Assembly: GCA_041690255.1 (NCBI GenBank)
Contig: JAWLHU010000009.1
Span: 124,001-188,000 of the forward strand
DNA length: 64,000 nucleotides
Direction of reading: 5' to 3'
Source: JAWLHU01 sp041690255
Lineage (GTDB): Bacteria > Bacillota > Sulfobacillia > Symbiobacteriales > Symbiobacteriaceae
Positions 15,499 through 23,940 of this stretch are shown here, piece after piece. The first letter of the stretch is position 1. Each line of letters opens with the position of its first letter. A program made the translations under genes and the position numbers. The notes beneath the pieces are model-generated. The model saw nothing but the letters and a program-made list of their open reading frames with translations, did not search any database and had not been told where the DNA came from.

Positions 15499-15921
15499 TG
15501 CCTCCGCCCCGGCTTGCGATGGATGCGCCTCGGCTGCCAGAAGGCCCGATCGCACCAGCGACTCCTGCATGCCCCGATCCATGGTCATAGTGGTGACACA
15601 GCGAGCATCCAGCCCCTCCTCCAGCACCTTCACGGCCCGATGGGGGTCGACGTGATCGCCGCAGGTAAAGGCATCGACGGCGGCGTAGCCCAACTCGGGC
15701 CACGTATGGACCGCCAGATGCGACTCGGCGAGGACCGCCACCCCCGAAAGGCCGTGGGGCTGAAACCGGTGGACGTGGATGCTCAGGAGCGTGGCACCAG
15801 ACCGGCCGGCCGCTTCGGTGAGGAGCCGCTTGAGAAGCGCCTCGTCATCGATCGCCTCCCGATCGCAGAAGGAGAGGTCGGCCAGCACCTGTCTTCCCAG
15901 TTGATGAGTCAGCGGAAGCAC
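15484..15921 (-). CDS. speD: S-adenosylmethionine decarboxylase proenzyme
   Basis: A pyruvoyl-dependent enzyme that makes decarboxylated SAM for spermidine synthesis. The self-cleavage site is Glu-Ser in AVLAESHLAVHTWPELGYAA, and the downstream FTCGDHVDPHRAVKVLEEGL carries the conserved Cys region. Length is about 142-145 residues, typical of the Thermotoga/Bacillus class. The start is ambiguous: the AAGGAGG site is best placed for a CTG at 15912, while the GTG at 15921 overlaps it. No speE is in the window. The open frame extends far upstream of the enzyme but that part is not coding by homology. Confidence 0.88.
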   Translation of the reverse strand: MLPLTHQLGRQVLADLSFCDREAIDDEALLKRLLTEAAGRSGATLLSIHVHRFQPHGLSGVAVLAESHLAVHTWPELGYAAVDAFTCGDHVDPHRAVKVLEEGLDARCVTTMTMDRGMQESLVRSGLLAAEAHPSQAGAEARQTE

Positions 15922-16063
15922 CTCCTTCCCCTGCTTCCCAGCTTTCCCCCGGTCGTGCTGTTCATGCGCGCCGGATGGGGCGCCGGCACATACCATAGAC
16001 TGGGGCGCAGCATGCCCCGCCGCGCCCCCTGTCCACCATAGACCAGGACCGGAGGTGCTGACT

Positions 16064-16615
16064 ATGTGCAGGTCCACAGCCACAGTGAACGTGGACACCG
16101 AGTTCCGGGCACCGCCGGAGTGCCCCCGGGAGGGCGACGTTCGCTGCAAGGTCGTGCGGGCTGACTGTGAGATCATCGACCAGTGGGACCGTTGGATCAC
16201 CTTCAAGCTCCGGCTGCTGCTGAAGCTGAAGGTGGAGTCGTTCCGCTGGCGCGAGTGCATCTTCGTCAAGGAGATCGTCGTGAAGGACACCGTCTGGATC
16301 GACGGCCCCTGGCGGGTGAGGGACTGCGAGGTGAAGGCGGCGATCTGCAAGTGCATCATCAGCCGCGGCAAGATCCACTGCAACCTGACAGCCCTGGTCC
16401 GTTTCGACCTCAAGGAGAAGGACCATTGCCGCTCTGATTGGCGGGATGGGTGCGACTGGGGTTGGCAACACGATCACGGGTGTAAGGACGACTGTGACCA
16501 CGACGTGTGGGAGGACGATTGGAACCGGAAGCGGGACTGCGACTGCGACTGGCGGCCAGACCGCCGGCGGAAGGAGCGAGTCAAGCCGGGCCGTGTGGTC
16601 CACTGGCAGGGCTAG
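16064..16615 (+). CDS. Cys/His/Asp-rich protein of unknown function
   Basis: A 183-residue protein with two parts. The first 110 residues are beta-rich and repetitive in Lys, Cys and Val (for example CKVVRADCEIIDQWDRW and CEVKAAICKCIISRG). The tail from about residue 120 is loaded with Asp, His, Cys and Trp (CDWGWQHDHGCKDDCDHDVW, then DCDCDW) and ends in a basic patch. No family is recognised; the composition recalls spore-coat or metal-binding proteins, which is inference. The ATG at 16064 has GGAGGT seven bases upstream. It is divergent from speD and followed by a strong terminator, so it is a single-gene unit. Confidence 0.72.
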   Translation: MCRSTATVNVDTEFRAPPECPREGDVRCKVVRADCEIIDQWDRWITFKLRLLLKLKVESFRWRECIFVKEIVVKDTVWIDGPWRVRDCEVKAAICKCIISRGKIHCNLTALVRFDLKEKDHCRSDWRDGCDWGWQHDHGCKDDCDHDVWEDDWNRKRDCDCDWRPDRRRKERVKPGRVVHWQG

Positions 16616-16630
16616 TCTGATGCGAATAGC

Positions 16631-16662
16631 CGAGGAGCGGGGCGAACCCCGCTCCTCGTTTT
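16631..16662 (+). terminator. strong Rho-independent terminator
   Basis: CGAGGAGCGGGG pairs perfectly with CCCCGCTCCTCG around CGAA and is followed by TTTT. It ends the Cys/His/Asp-rich gene. Confidence 0.92.
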
Positions 16663-16681
16663 GGTGTCTGGGACCGGCAGC

Positions 16682-18247
16682 CTAGTCGGTACCTTGCCGA
16701 TAGCGAACCACGATCACCCGGTCCGCCTGCACGATCAGGAGGATGCTGCGGCTCAGTCGCACGCCCAGGATCTCGCCTCCGGGGGACCACGCTGTCTCCT
16801 CGCCCGTCAGGTGGTTCGTGGCCGCAACCGTGGCACCGCTGACGGTGAACGTGGTGGCGCCGTCATCCGAGAGGGCGAACTGCTCTGTCACGAGCGGGAT
16901 GCTGAGAGCAGGGCCGTCATTAGACTGGAAAGAACGCAGGACGCGGGCCACCAGCCCGGACTCCTGCCGCTCCAGCACGGCGAGGACGGTGCCCCCCGGG
17001 CTCCATGTCAGGGAGCGCACCTCCGCCCGGGCCGGCACTGGGTACAGGAGGTCCGGCGTACCGGCGCTCGGGTGAATCAGGGCCTGACCGGCGGACGAGA
17101 AAGTGACCAGGTAGCCGGAGTGCGGGCTCCAGGGCTGAGCGATCCACGGCGGGATCGTCAGCTGCTCCCAGGACTGTGGGGTCATGTTGGCATCGAAGCG
17201 CTCCCAGGTGCGGCTGACCGGCAGGTAGACCACACCTTGTGGCACGCCTTTCGGATCAGCGATGCTCAGCACCATGGCGGCATCGCGGCCATAGAGCTTC
17301 CCCGGGCCGTTCTGCACGGCCCAATAGGGGTAGCGCAGGCCCGATGCATCCGGTGCCTTGAGGACGTCGTGGGTGGTGGTCTGTCCCACCCGCACGAGGT
17401 GGATCTCGTTCTCTCCGCTTATGTAGGCGAACTCCCCGATCACCGGGTGCCAGACCAGGTCGCGGCCCGCTGCCTTCCCGGTGCCGTGCCTGCCGCTCTC
17501 CAGTTCCCACCACCCGACCGTCCCATCGGTGAGGTGCGCCGCAACGTACCGGCCATCGGGCGAGGGGAGGGCATCCCGCAGGCTCCATCCATCCGGTACC
17601 GCCACGCTCTTCGCATCCCCGAACGAGAGTTGGGTGGTGCGAATGAAGGCCTGGTGCCCCGGTTGATCGGTGCCCGTATAGGCCTCGCGGTGTTCCAGCA
17701 GCCAGGAGGTGACCGCCGCCCGGTACTCAGCGTTGTGCGGTGCAACCTCGGCCGCGCACCGTAAGACCTCATCGGCCGACGGTGCCTCAAGTAGCCTCAG
17801 GTCATCGTAGTACTCACCGGTGCAGGGAAGCGGGTTGGCGGCCTGCGCGGCGGGCGGAGGTTCGCTCAGTCGGGTCTTTCGGCGCACCTTGAAGGGCCAG
17901 CCCAGGTATCGATAATGGATCACCAGGTCGTATTGGCCCGGGGGCGTGTCGAGGGGCAGCTCGAACCGGACCGCATGGCGATCCTCTTTGCATGGCTGGC
18001 AGGACGGGGCCAGGCTTACCCAGCTGGAGGTCTGGGTCTCGGGGATGCCCCCCAGTTCGGCCCGTTCCAGGATGATGGGGCGGAAGCCAGTGTTCCTCAC
18101 GTCCACGGCCACGACCACCTGCGATGAGTAGGTCTGCATCTCCCCGTAAAGGATGAGCTTCGGCCGCCAGTGCGCCTCAGCGATCAGCACGACATAGGCC
18201 AGGACCGGAAGGAGCGCGGCGAGCAGGAACCAGCGCCATCTACGCAC
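16682..18247 (-). CDS. membrane-anchored protein with beta-propeller-like domain
   Basis: A 521-residue protein with an N-terminal signal or anchor (FLLAALLPVLAYVVLIAEAH) and an extracytoplasmic remainder. Residues about 35-130 look like a beta-sandwich and include SCQPCKEDRHAVRF with two close Cys. From about residue 210 there are repeated blade-like phrases, such as DALPSPDGRYVAAHLTDGTV, LVWHPVIGEFAYIS and LTWSPGGTVLAVLERQE, as in TolB- or WD-type propellers. No specific family is recognised. It lies ten bases after the 165-residue exported protein and is probably co-transcribed with it. Confidence 0.68.
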   Translation of the reverse strand: MRRWRWFLLAALLPVLAYVVLIAEAHWRPKLILYGEMQTYSSQVVVAVDVRNTGFRPIILERAELGGIPETQTSSWVSLAPSCQPCKEDRHAVRFELPLDTPPGQYDLVIHYRYLGWPFKVRRKTRLSEPPPAAQAANPLPCTGEYYDDLRLLEAPSADEVLRCAAEVAPHNAEYRAAVTSWLLEHREAYTGTDQPGHQAFIRTTQLSFGDAKSVAVPDGWSLRDALPSPDGRYVAAHLTDGTVGWWELESGRHGTGKAAGRDLVWHPVIGEFAYISGENEIHLVRVGQTTTHDVLKAPDASGLRYPYWAVQNGPGKLYGRDAAMVLSIADPKGVPQGVVYLPVSRTWERFDANMTPQSWEQLTIPPWIAQPWSPHSGYLVTFSSAGQALIHPSAGTPDLLYPVPARAEVRSLTWSPGGTVLAVLERQESGLVARVLRSFQSNDGPALSIPLVTEQFALSDDGATTFTVSGATVAATNHLTGEETAWSPGGEILGVRLSRSILLIVQADRVIVVRYRQGTD

Positions 18248-18256
18248 AAGAGCCCC

Positions 18257-18754
18257 CTACCCTACGAATAGCAGCGCGATCCCGAGTACCACGGCGAGTG
18301 CACCCATCAGGCGCGTCACGCCCAGGGCCAGGTCACTCGGCTCAGCGTCTTTGAACTTCCAGCCATCGGCCAGGTACCAGGCCAGGCGGGGGTTGGCCAG
18401 GTTGAACACCCCTACGCCGAGGAGGAGCACCGCAGCCCAGACAGGCACCGTCCTGGTCCGCTCCGGTGGGTGGATCCCCTGCCAGATCCGGTAGGCCTCG
18501 TCCGCCTTCGCGATATCGTCACCGTTCGCGCTCATGGGAGCCATGAGCGACGAGCCGCCGCTGCCATCGCTCCGGCGGGTCATCTCCATGCCGTTGGCCA
18601 GGGTGAAGATCAGATCGCCCCCTTCGGCCCGGATGGTGACGACCTCCCCGCTTGGGAGGGTTACCTCTTCGACCCCCGGGGCCGCGAGTGCCGGAGCCAT
18701 GAGCGCCATGAACAGCAGGGTGACGAGAGCCGTCACCGATCGTATCCCTCGCAT
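18257..18754 (-). CDS. exported membrane protein with DUF6199-like C-terminus
   Basis: A 165-residue protein with a signal peptide (ALVTLLFMALMAPALAAPG), an extracytoplasmic segment of about 75 residues, and a C-terminal membrane pair. Between the two last helices is NPRLAWYLADGWKFKDAEPS, which resembles the conserved stretch of the DUF6199 group. Function is unknown. It precedes the propeller-like protein with a 9-base spacer. Confidence 0.66.
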   Translation of the reverse strand: MRGIRSVTALVTLLFMALMAPALAAPGVEEVTLPSGEVVTIRAEGGDLIFTLANGMEMTRRSDGSGGSSLMAPMSANGDDIAKADEAYRIWQGIHPPERTRTVPVWAAVLLLGVGVFNLANPRLAWYLADGWKFKDAEPSDLALGVTRLMGALAVVLGIALLFVG

Positions 18755-18811
18755 GGGCTCCCTCCTTCCACACCTCTAAGACGGCCCTGCGGCTCGAAAG
18801 GTTCGTAAGAT

Positions 18812-18839
18812 AGAAGAAAGAGCGGGATTACTCCCGCTC
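18812..18839 (-). terminator. terminator of the ireB transcript
   Basis: GAGCGGGA and TCCCGCTC pair around the IreB TAA stop codon and are followed on the minus strand by TTTCTTCT. The stop codon lies in the hairpin loop, so ribosomes would overlap the terminator. Confidence 0.8.
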
Positions 18840-19094
18840 CTCCTGTCGCTCCAGATAGCTGCGAACCAGTTCCTCCAGCAACTCGTCGCGCTCGAGGCGC
18901 CGAATCAGGTTACGAGCCCCCTGATGGCTGGTAATGTAAGTCGGATCCCCGGAGAGCAGGTAGCCGACGATCTGATCGATCGGACTGTACCCCTTCTCCT
19001 TCAGCGCTGCATGGACCTTGCGCAGCACCTCACTCGGGTTACGATCCTCCGGCTTGTTACGCCAGAATACGGTCTTGTCGTTTGCTTCGGGCAT
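18828..19094 (-). CDS. ireB: IreB family regulatory phosphoprotein (DUF965)
   Basis: An 88-residue protein with the family core EKGYSPIDQIVGYLLSGDPT followed by HQGARNLIRRLERDELLEEL. In Enterococcus, IreB is phosphorylated by the IreK Ser/Thr kinase and affects cephalosporin resistance. The start MPEANDKTVFW at 19094 gives the usual length and has GGAGG about eleven bases upstream; the longer frame to 19151 adds unmatched residues. The family normally lies between alaS and ruvX; here a GNAT gene separates it from alaS and a 4.6-kb insert from the rhomboid-ruvX pair. Confidence 0.92.
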   Translation of the reverse strand: MPEANDKTVFWRNKPEDRNPSEVLRKVHAALKEKGYSPIDQIVGYLLSGDPTYITSHQGARNLIRRLERDELLEELVRSYLERQEERE

Positions 19095-19243
19095 GGGAAC
19101 ACCGCCCTCCATAGAGGCAGCCAGGATCAGCCGCCGATCCGATTCGTACATATGGATATTCTCCCCAACGAGCGCACAATCCTCTCAGTCACGGATTCCT
19201 CCAAGCATTCTTCCCGAAGGGATATCGGGACATGCGAATCAGG

Positions 19244-19807
19244 CTATAACATGGCCCGCCGCTCCTGCTCCCGAGCGGTGAACTCCTCCCGGGTGATGCC
19301 CATGACCAGGATGTCGTGAAAGCGGGTCCCGCGCCGGAGTGCCTGGCGGCGAACCCCCTCCCGCACGAATCCCACCTTCTCATAGCTGCGGATTGCCCGC
19401 TCATTGAAGTCAAAGACGTGAAGCTCCACCCGGTGCAGATCAAGCGGTCCGAACGCCTCCCGGAGCGTCAGCCGGAGCGCGTCGGAGCCGTAGCCACGGC
19501 CCCAGTGCGAGCGCTCCCCAATGAAGATCGTCAGCATGGCACTCCGGTTCCGGTCGCTGAGCCGCCAGAGCCGGACGACCCCGATAAACCGGCCGGTCTC
19601 GTCGAGGATCGCCCACTCGGTCCGTACGGTCAACCCCTGCGCCCAGATGGAGAGGGCGAGTTGGAGCGGACCCGGCACGGGGCCCGACTTCTCCTCGTAG
19701 AGAAGCCAGGCCACCTCCGGATCGGTCATGAAGCGATGAAGGGCCCATGCATCGGCGGGACGCAGGGAGCGCAGGCCCGCCTTCGCTCCCCAGAGGACTC
19801 CCTCCAT
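19244..19807 (-). CDS. GNAT N-acetyltransferase, RimJ/RimL-like
   Basis: A 187-residue acetyltransferase. The fold is marked by LRSLRPADAWALHRFMTDPE at the N-terminus, a central WAILDETGRFIGVVRLW strand, and the acetyl-CoA loop IGERSHWGRGYGSDALRLTL, then LHVFDFNERAIRSYEKVGF. That pattern is typical of RimJ/RimL and SpeG-like enzymes acting on amino groups of proteins or small amines. The acceptor is unknown. It sits between alaS and ireB. Confidence 0.87.
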   Translation of the reverse strand: MEGVLWGAKAGLRSLRPADAWALHRFMTDPEVAWLLYEEKSGPVPGPLQLALSIWAQGLTVRTEWAILDETGRFIGVVRLWRLSDRNRSAMLTIFIGERSHWGRGYGSDALRLTLREAFGPLDLHRVELHVFDFNERAIRSYEKVGFVREGVRRQALRRGTRFHDILVMGITREEFTAREQERRAML

Positions 19808-19861
19808 CGCTGATCATCCCCTCATACTACGTCTGCTGCGACCGGTCTGCTCGGGTACTGC

Positions 19862-22489
19862 CTAGACCCCGACCTGCTCGCTGACCAGCCGGATGACTGC
19901 GTTCAGCGCCTCGCCCAGCTTGGCCGGGTCCTTGCCGCCGGCTGTCGCCATGTCGGGGCGGCCACCACCACCGCCGCCGCAGATCTGGGCGACGCCCTTG
20001 ATCAGGTTGCCGGCGTGAACCTTGCCCATCAGGTCCTTGGTCACGGCGGCGACCAGGTTGACCTTCCCTTCACCGGCCACAGCGCCCAGGACCACGACGC
20101 CCGAGCCGATCTTCTCGCGGATCGCATCGGTCATGTTCCGCAGGTCGTCCATGGTGGCGACCGGGGCGGTGCCGGAGACCACCTTGAAGCCGGCGACCTC
20201 CTTGGCCTTGGCGATCAGGGTATCGGTCTCCCCTGCCGCCAACTTCGCCCGGAGCTGCTCCAACTCCTTCTCCAGTTCCTTGACACGGCCCCGCAGTTGC
20301 TCCTGAGCCGCTTCCTGCTTCTCCTGGGCCTCCTGCATGTGCCGCATGACGCCCGCGCCCGTCACCGCCTCCAGGCGCCGGACACCGCCGCCGATGCCCG
20401 ACTCGGAGATCACCTTCAAGAACTGGATCTGGCTGACGTTCTTCACGTGGCAGCCGCCGCAGAGTTCGCGGGACCAGCCGTCGCCCACGGAGACCATCCG
20501 GACCACGTCGCCGTACTTCTCGCCGAAGAGGGCCATGGCGCCCAGCGCCTTCGCCTCATCGATCGGCATCTCCCGCCAGGAGACATCATCCGCCCGCTCG
20601 ATCTCACCGTTGACGATCGCCTCCACCGCCGCGATCTCCTCAGCGGTCATCGGACCGGTGTGGGTGAAGTCGAAGCGGAGCCGGTCGGGGGCGACCAGAG
20701 AGCCCGCCTGCCGGACGTGGGTGCCCAGGACCTCCCGGAGCGCCCTGTGCAGCAGATGGGTGCCGGTGTGGTTCTTCTGGATCGCCAGGCGGCGCTCTTC
20801 GTTGACCGAGGCGCTGACGGTCTGGCCGGCCTCCAGGAAGCCCTGCTTGACCGATGCGATCTGCAGGAAATGGCCGGAGGGCAGCTTCTTGCAGTCCTCC
20901 ACCTCCACCACCAGACCCTCGGCGGTCAGGGTACCGGTGTCGCCGATCTGACCGCCACCCTCGGCATAGAACGGGGTCTGATCCAGGACGATCACCACCG
21001 AGGAACCGGCTCCGGCACCGGAGGGGTTCCCCTCCTCGTCGAAGACACCGAGGACCTTCGCCTCAGCGGTCAGGGTGGAGTAGCCCAGGAAGCGGGTCGG
21101 CTCAAATTCGCTCACGGCGCCGGCGATCCGGGTGATCGACTCCGCCATGTAGGAGACGTCCCGGGCCGCACGGGCACGGGCCTTCTGCTCGGCCATGGCC
21201 GTGTTGTAGCCCGCTTCATCGACCGAGAAGCCCTGCTCCCGGGCGACATCGCGGACGATATCGAGCGGGAAGCCGTAGGTGTCGTAGAGCACGAAGGCAT
21301 CCTGGCCCGAGACGACTGACTTGCCATCCTGCCGCATGTTACGCAGGATCTCGCCAAGCCGCTCCATCCCCTGCTCCAGGGTGCGGAAGAAGCGCTCCTC
21401 CTCCCTGCGCAGTTCGTCCTGGATCGACTTCAGGTTGTCGCGGACCTCGGGGTAGGCGTCGCCCATCACCTCGGCCACCGCTTCGGCCACCCTGTAGACG
21501 AAGGGCTCCTTGAAGCCCAGGCTTCGGCCGAAGCGGACCGCCCGGCGGAGGATGCGGCGCATGACGTAGCCGCGGCCCTCGTTGGAGAAGCGGACGCCAT
21601 CGGCAATCAGGAAGGTGCAGCAGCGGGTGTGATCGGCCACGACCCGGAAGGGCACCGCCTCAGGCCCCTCCTTGTAGGTGGCGCCGGAGAGGTCAGCAAT
21701 ACGACTGAAGATCGGCTTCCAGAGGTCGATCTCCCAGTTGGACCAGACCTCCTGCATCACCGTCGCCATGCGCTCCAGGCCGAGACCGGTATCCACACCG
21801 GTTCGCTCCAGGGGAACCAAGCCGTTCGGGGTCTGGTTGTACTGCATGAAGACGTTGTTCCAGAACTCACGCCAGCGATCGCAGCCACAGGTCTGGATCG
21901 AGCAGCCGTCGGGGTGATCGCAGGAATGCTCCGCACCCATGTCCCAGAAGATCTCCGAGCAGGGGCCGCAGGGACCGGTGTCGCCCATGCGCCAGAAGTT
22001 ATCCTTCTCACCCAGGCGGATGATCCGATCGGCGGGGACGCCCACCTTGTTATGCCAGATCTCGAAGGCCTGGTCATCATCCTGGAAGATCGTGACCCAG
22101 AGCCGGTCGACCGGAAGGCCCAGCCACTGGGGTGAGGTGATGAACTCCCAGGCGTAGGCAAGAGCGTCGTCCTTGAAGTAGTCACCGAAACTGAAGTTGC
22201 CCATCATCTCAAAGAAGGTGTGGTGGCGGGCAGTGAAGCCGACCTCGTCCAGGTCGTTATGCTTGCCGCCGGCCCGGACGCACTTCTGGGTGGTCACGGC
22301 CCGGTTGTAATCCCGCTTCTCCATGCCAAGGAAGGTATCCTTGAACTGGTTCATGCCGGCGTTGGTGAAGAGGAGGGTCGGATCGCCGTGGGGCACCAGG
22401 GAGGAGCTGGAGACGTGGGTATGGCCCTTGGATTTGAAGAACTCGACGAACGCGGTGCGGATCTCGTTGCCCGACATGTACTTGGGCAT
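19862..22489 (-). CDS. alaS: alanyl-tRNA synthetase
   Basis: An 875-residue class II aminoacyl-tRNA synthetase. The N-terminus MPKYMSGNEIRTAFVEFFKS leads to the catalytic core with PTLLFTNAGMNQFKDTFLG, FTARHHTFFEMMGNFSFGDY and GLGLERMATV. The editing domain carries NHTGTHLLHRALREVLG and the ELCGGCHVKN metal site, and a coiled coil precedes the C-terminal DHHA1 region with a Gly-rich QICGGGGGGRPDMATAGG. The ATG at 22489 has AAGGAGG upstream; the frame is open into the leader but that part is the T-box RNA. Confidence 0.98.
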   Translation of the reverse strand: MPKYMSGNEIRTAFVEFFKSKGHTHVSSSSLVPHGDPTLLFTNAGMNQFKDTFLGMEKRDYNRAVTTQKCVRAGGKHNDLDEVGFTARHHTFFEMMGNFSFGDYFKDDALAYAWEFITSPQWLGLPVDRLWVTIFQDDDQAFEIWHNKVGVPADRIIRLGEKDNFWRMGDTGPCGPCSEIFWDMGAEHSCDHPDGCSIQTCGCDRWREFWNNVFMQYNQTPNGLVPLERTGVDTGLGLERMATVMQEVWSNWEIDLWKPIFSRIADLSGATYKEGPEAVPFRVVADHTRCCTFLIADGVRFSNEGRGYVMRRILRRAVRFGRSLGFKEPFVYRVAEAVAEVMGDAYPEVRDNLKSIQDELRREEERFFRTLEQGMERLGEILRNMRQDGKSVVSGQDAFVLYDTYGFPLDIVRDVAREQGFSVDEAGYNTAMAEQKARARAARDVSYMAESITRIAGAVSEFEPTRFLGYSTLTAEAKVLGVFDEEGNPSGAGAGSSVVIVLDQTPFYAEGGGQIGDTGTLTAEGLVVEVEDCKKLPSGHFLQIASVKQGFLEAGQTVSASVNEERRLAIQKNHTGTHLLHRALREVLGTHVRQAGSLVAPDRLRFDFTHTGPMTAEEIAAVEAIVNGEIERADDVSWREMPIDEAKALGAMALFGEKYGDVVRMVSVGDGWSRELCGGCHVKNVSQIQFLKVISESGIGGGVRRLEAVTGAGVMRHMQEAQEKQEAAQEQLRGRVKELEKELEQLRAKLAAGETDTLIAKAKEVAGFKVVSGTAPVATMDDLRNMTDAIREKIGSGVVVLGAVAGEGKVNLVAAVTKDLMGKVHAGNLIKGVAQICGGGGGGRPDMATAGGKDPAKLGEALNAVIRLVSEQVGV

Positions 22490-22505
22490 TGCTGGAACCT
22501 CCTTT

Positions 22506-22794
22506 GAAGTTTGGCGAAAAGCAAAAATGAAAACCCCCGCCTCCGACGCCTGTCGCGTCAGGGGCGAGGGCTTGCTGCCTTCGCGGTACCACCCTGATTG
22601 AGCCCGGTAGGGCTCACCTCGGTCCAGTGATATCGGCATGGTGGCCGTCCCAGCCTGAGCGAGCGCTTCGGTGGGCCCCTCGGGGGTGGCGTCGACCCGG
22701 CCTACGCAGGCACCCTTTCAGCTCGTGGGGTGCCCTCTCTTGGCGTGGCTCATGGACCGTATTTCCCGTCGTTGGGTCAGGTATGAGGAACTTA
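22506..22794 (-). promoter_or_regulatory. T-box leader of alaS
   Basis: The minus strand carries the T-box bulge sequence AGGGTGGTACCGCG (22595-22582), which pairs with the acceptor end of uncharged tRNA. Upstream are the Stem I landmarks AGAGAGG and GCTGAAAGG. Downstream, at about 22566-22524, is a GC-rich hairpin (GCCCCTGACGC against GCGTCGGAGGCGGGG) followed by TTTTCATTTTT, the attenuator. The gene it precedes implies sensing of tRNA-Ala; I could not fix the specifier codon with confidence. Confidence 0.93.
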
Positions 22795-22800
22795 CCAGTG

Positions 22801-22829
22801 AGTATACCGATCTGTATGGCAGGCGTCAA
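22801..22829 (-). promoter_or_regulatory. promoter of the alaS T-box transcript
   Basis: On the minus strand TTGACG (22829-22824), a 17-base spacer and TATACT (22806-22801) form a near-consensus sigma-A promoter. Transcription would begin around 22794, immediately before Stem I of the T-box. Confidence 0.85.
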
Positions 22830-22861
22830 GCGAGTTCACCGACTTCATGCAGTTCCGTCGG

Positions 22862-23750
22862 CTACTTGTTCTCGGCCTCGGTGTTGGGCGTCTCGATAGG
22901 CTCGGTGTNNNNNNNNNNNNNNNNNNNNNNNNNNNNNNNNNNNNNNNNNNNNNNNNNNNNNNNNNNNNNNNNNNNNNNNNNNNNNNNNNNNNNNNNNNNN
23001 NNNNNNNNTGGGCTGGGTCTGGTTGGGCTGGGTCTGGTTGGGCTGGGTCTGGTTGGGCTGGGTCTGGTTGGGCTGGGTCTGGTTGGGCTGGGTCTGGTTG
23101 GGCTGGGTCTGGTTGGGCTGGGGCTGGGGCTGGGCGTCCGGCTGCCCCTGACCAGATCGGGCGGCATCACGTTTCGCTTTGTTCTTCTTGTGCATCCGCC
23201 TGCGCGACTCCGCTTCCAGCATCTTGTGTTCCTTCATGTCGATCAGGATGAAGGACCCAGCTTCCGGATGGTTGCGGACGGAGTGAACGGTGACTCGGCG
23301 CACGTACCCTGCAGGTGTCAGCCAGTTCTTCTCCGCAAGCAACTTTGGCATGTCCCACCGAGCCTCGGTTCCTTTGGCATCCCATTCTACCCGAACGATC
23401 TCCTGATACCCGGCGACAAACTCGGGGAGCGGATAGGCCATGTACATCTGTGCGACCTTGCTGAACTCAATATAGAGCGCCGGGAACAGGGTCGACGGCA
23501 GTTCACGGTCTACGGCGGCCTCCTTCAGATCCGTGGTGCAGGCAGCGTTGCTCTTGACCCGCCCAGCAGCCGAGATATCGACACTGGAGTCGTTCTGCCC
23601 CGGTCGCAAAACACGGACCCGCTGATTCTCGAACTTCTTGAAGGTGCCAAGGATCGCGTTGAGATCAAACGGGACGCCCCCACCAAGCGACGCAGCCACC
23701 TCACGGACGTACTTCGGAGCCTGGACCTCATCGCTGGGCCTCTCGGTCAT
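22862..23750 (-). CDS. unknown protein with PNQTQ repeat tail, interrupted by the assembly gap
   Basis: The first 190 residues form a soluble domain of unknown family, rich in basic and acidic residues, with landmarks such as FDLNAILGTFKKFENQRVRV, EFVAGYQEIVRVEWDAKG and SVRNHPEAGSFILIDMKEH. A basic stretch (RRRMHKKNKAKRDA) leads into PDAQPQPQ and then tandem PNQTQ units that run into 100 N. Beyond the gap the best continuation is TEPIETPNTEAENK and a stop at 22862, in a different frame from the repeat. The placeholder therefore does not have the true length modulo 3. GAGGAGG precedes the ATG. No signal peptide is visible. Confidence 0.7.
22909..23008. other. assembly gap, 100 N
   Basis: Exactly 100 N, a conventional placeholder. 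It is bordered on one side by a 15-bp tandem repeat, which probably caused the assembly break. Real length is unknown. Confidence 0.99.
23009..23113. repeat. 15-bp tandem repeat coding for PNQTQ
   Basis: Seven complete and essentially identical copies of TGGGCTGGGTCTGGT are visible before the sequence decays into GGGGCTGGGGCTGGG at 23114-23135. In the minus-strand gene the unit reads Pro-Asn-Gln-Thr-Gln. More copies are likely hidden in the gap. Confidence 0.97.
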
Positions 23751-23940
23751 AGCTGTGACCTCCTCAATTGTTCATTCCCCACCCATCCTATAACGCTATT
23801 TCGACAACAGGCACGCGAGCTCCTCCTGTCTTTTACATTTATTCCATTGATTCGCTATGCGCACGGTTCGACACCCGCGGTACCCGCGCTGTCCGGGCTA
23901 TAACCCCGGTGACCGTACCGATGAAGCCCCCTCGCGGGCA

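Noticed and set aside
20015..21319. 434-residue plus-strand open frame opposite alaS
   Set aside because: Shadow of alaS; His/Gly/Asp-rich composition typical of antisense frames in GC-rich genes.
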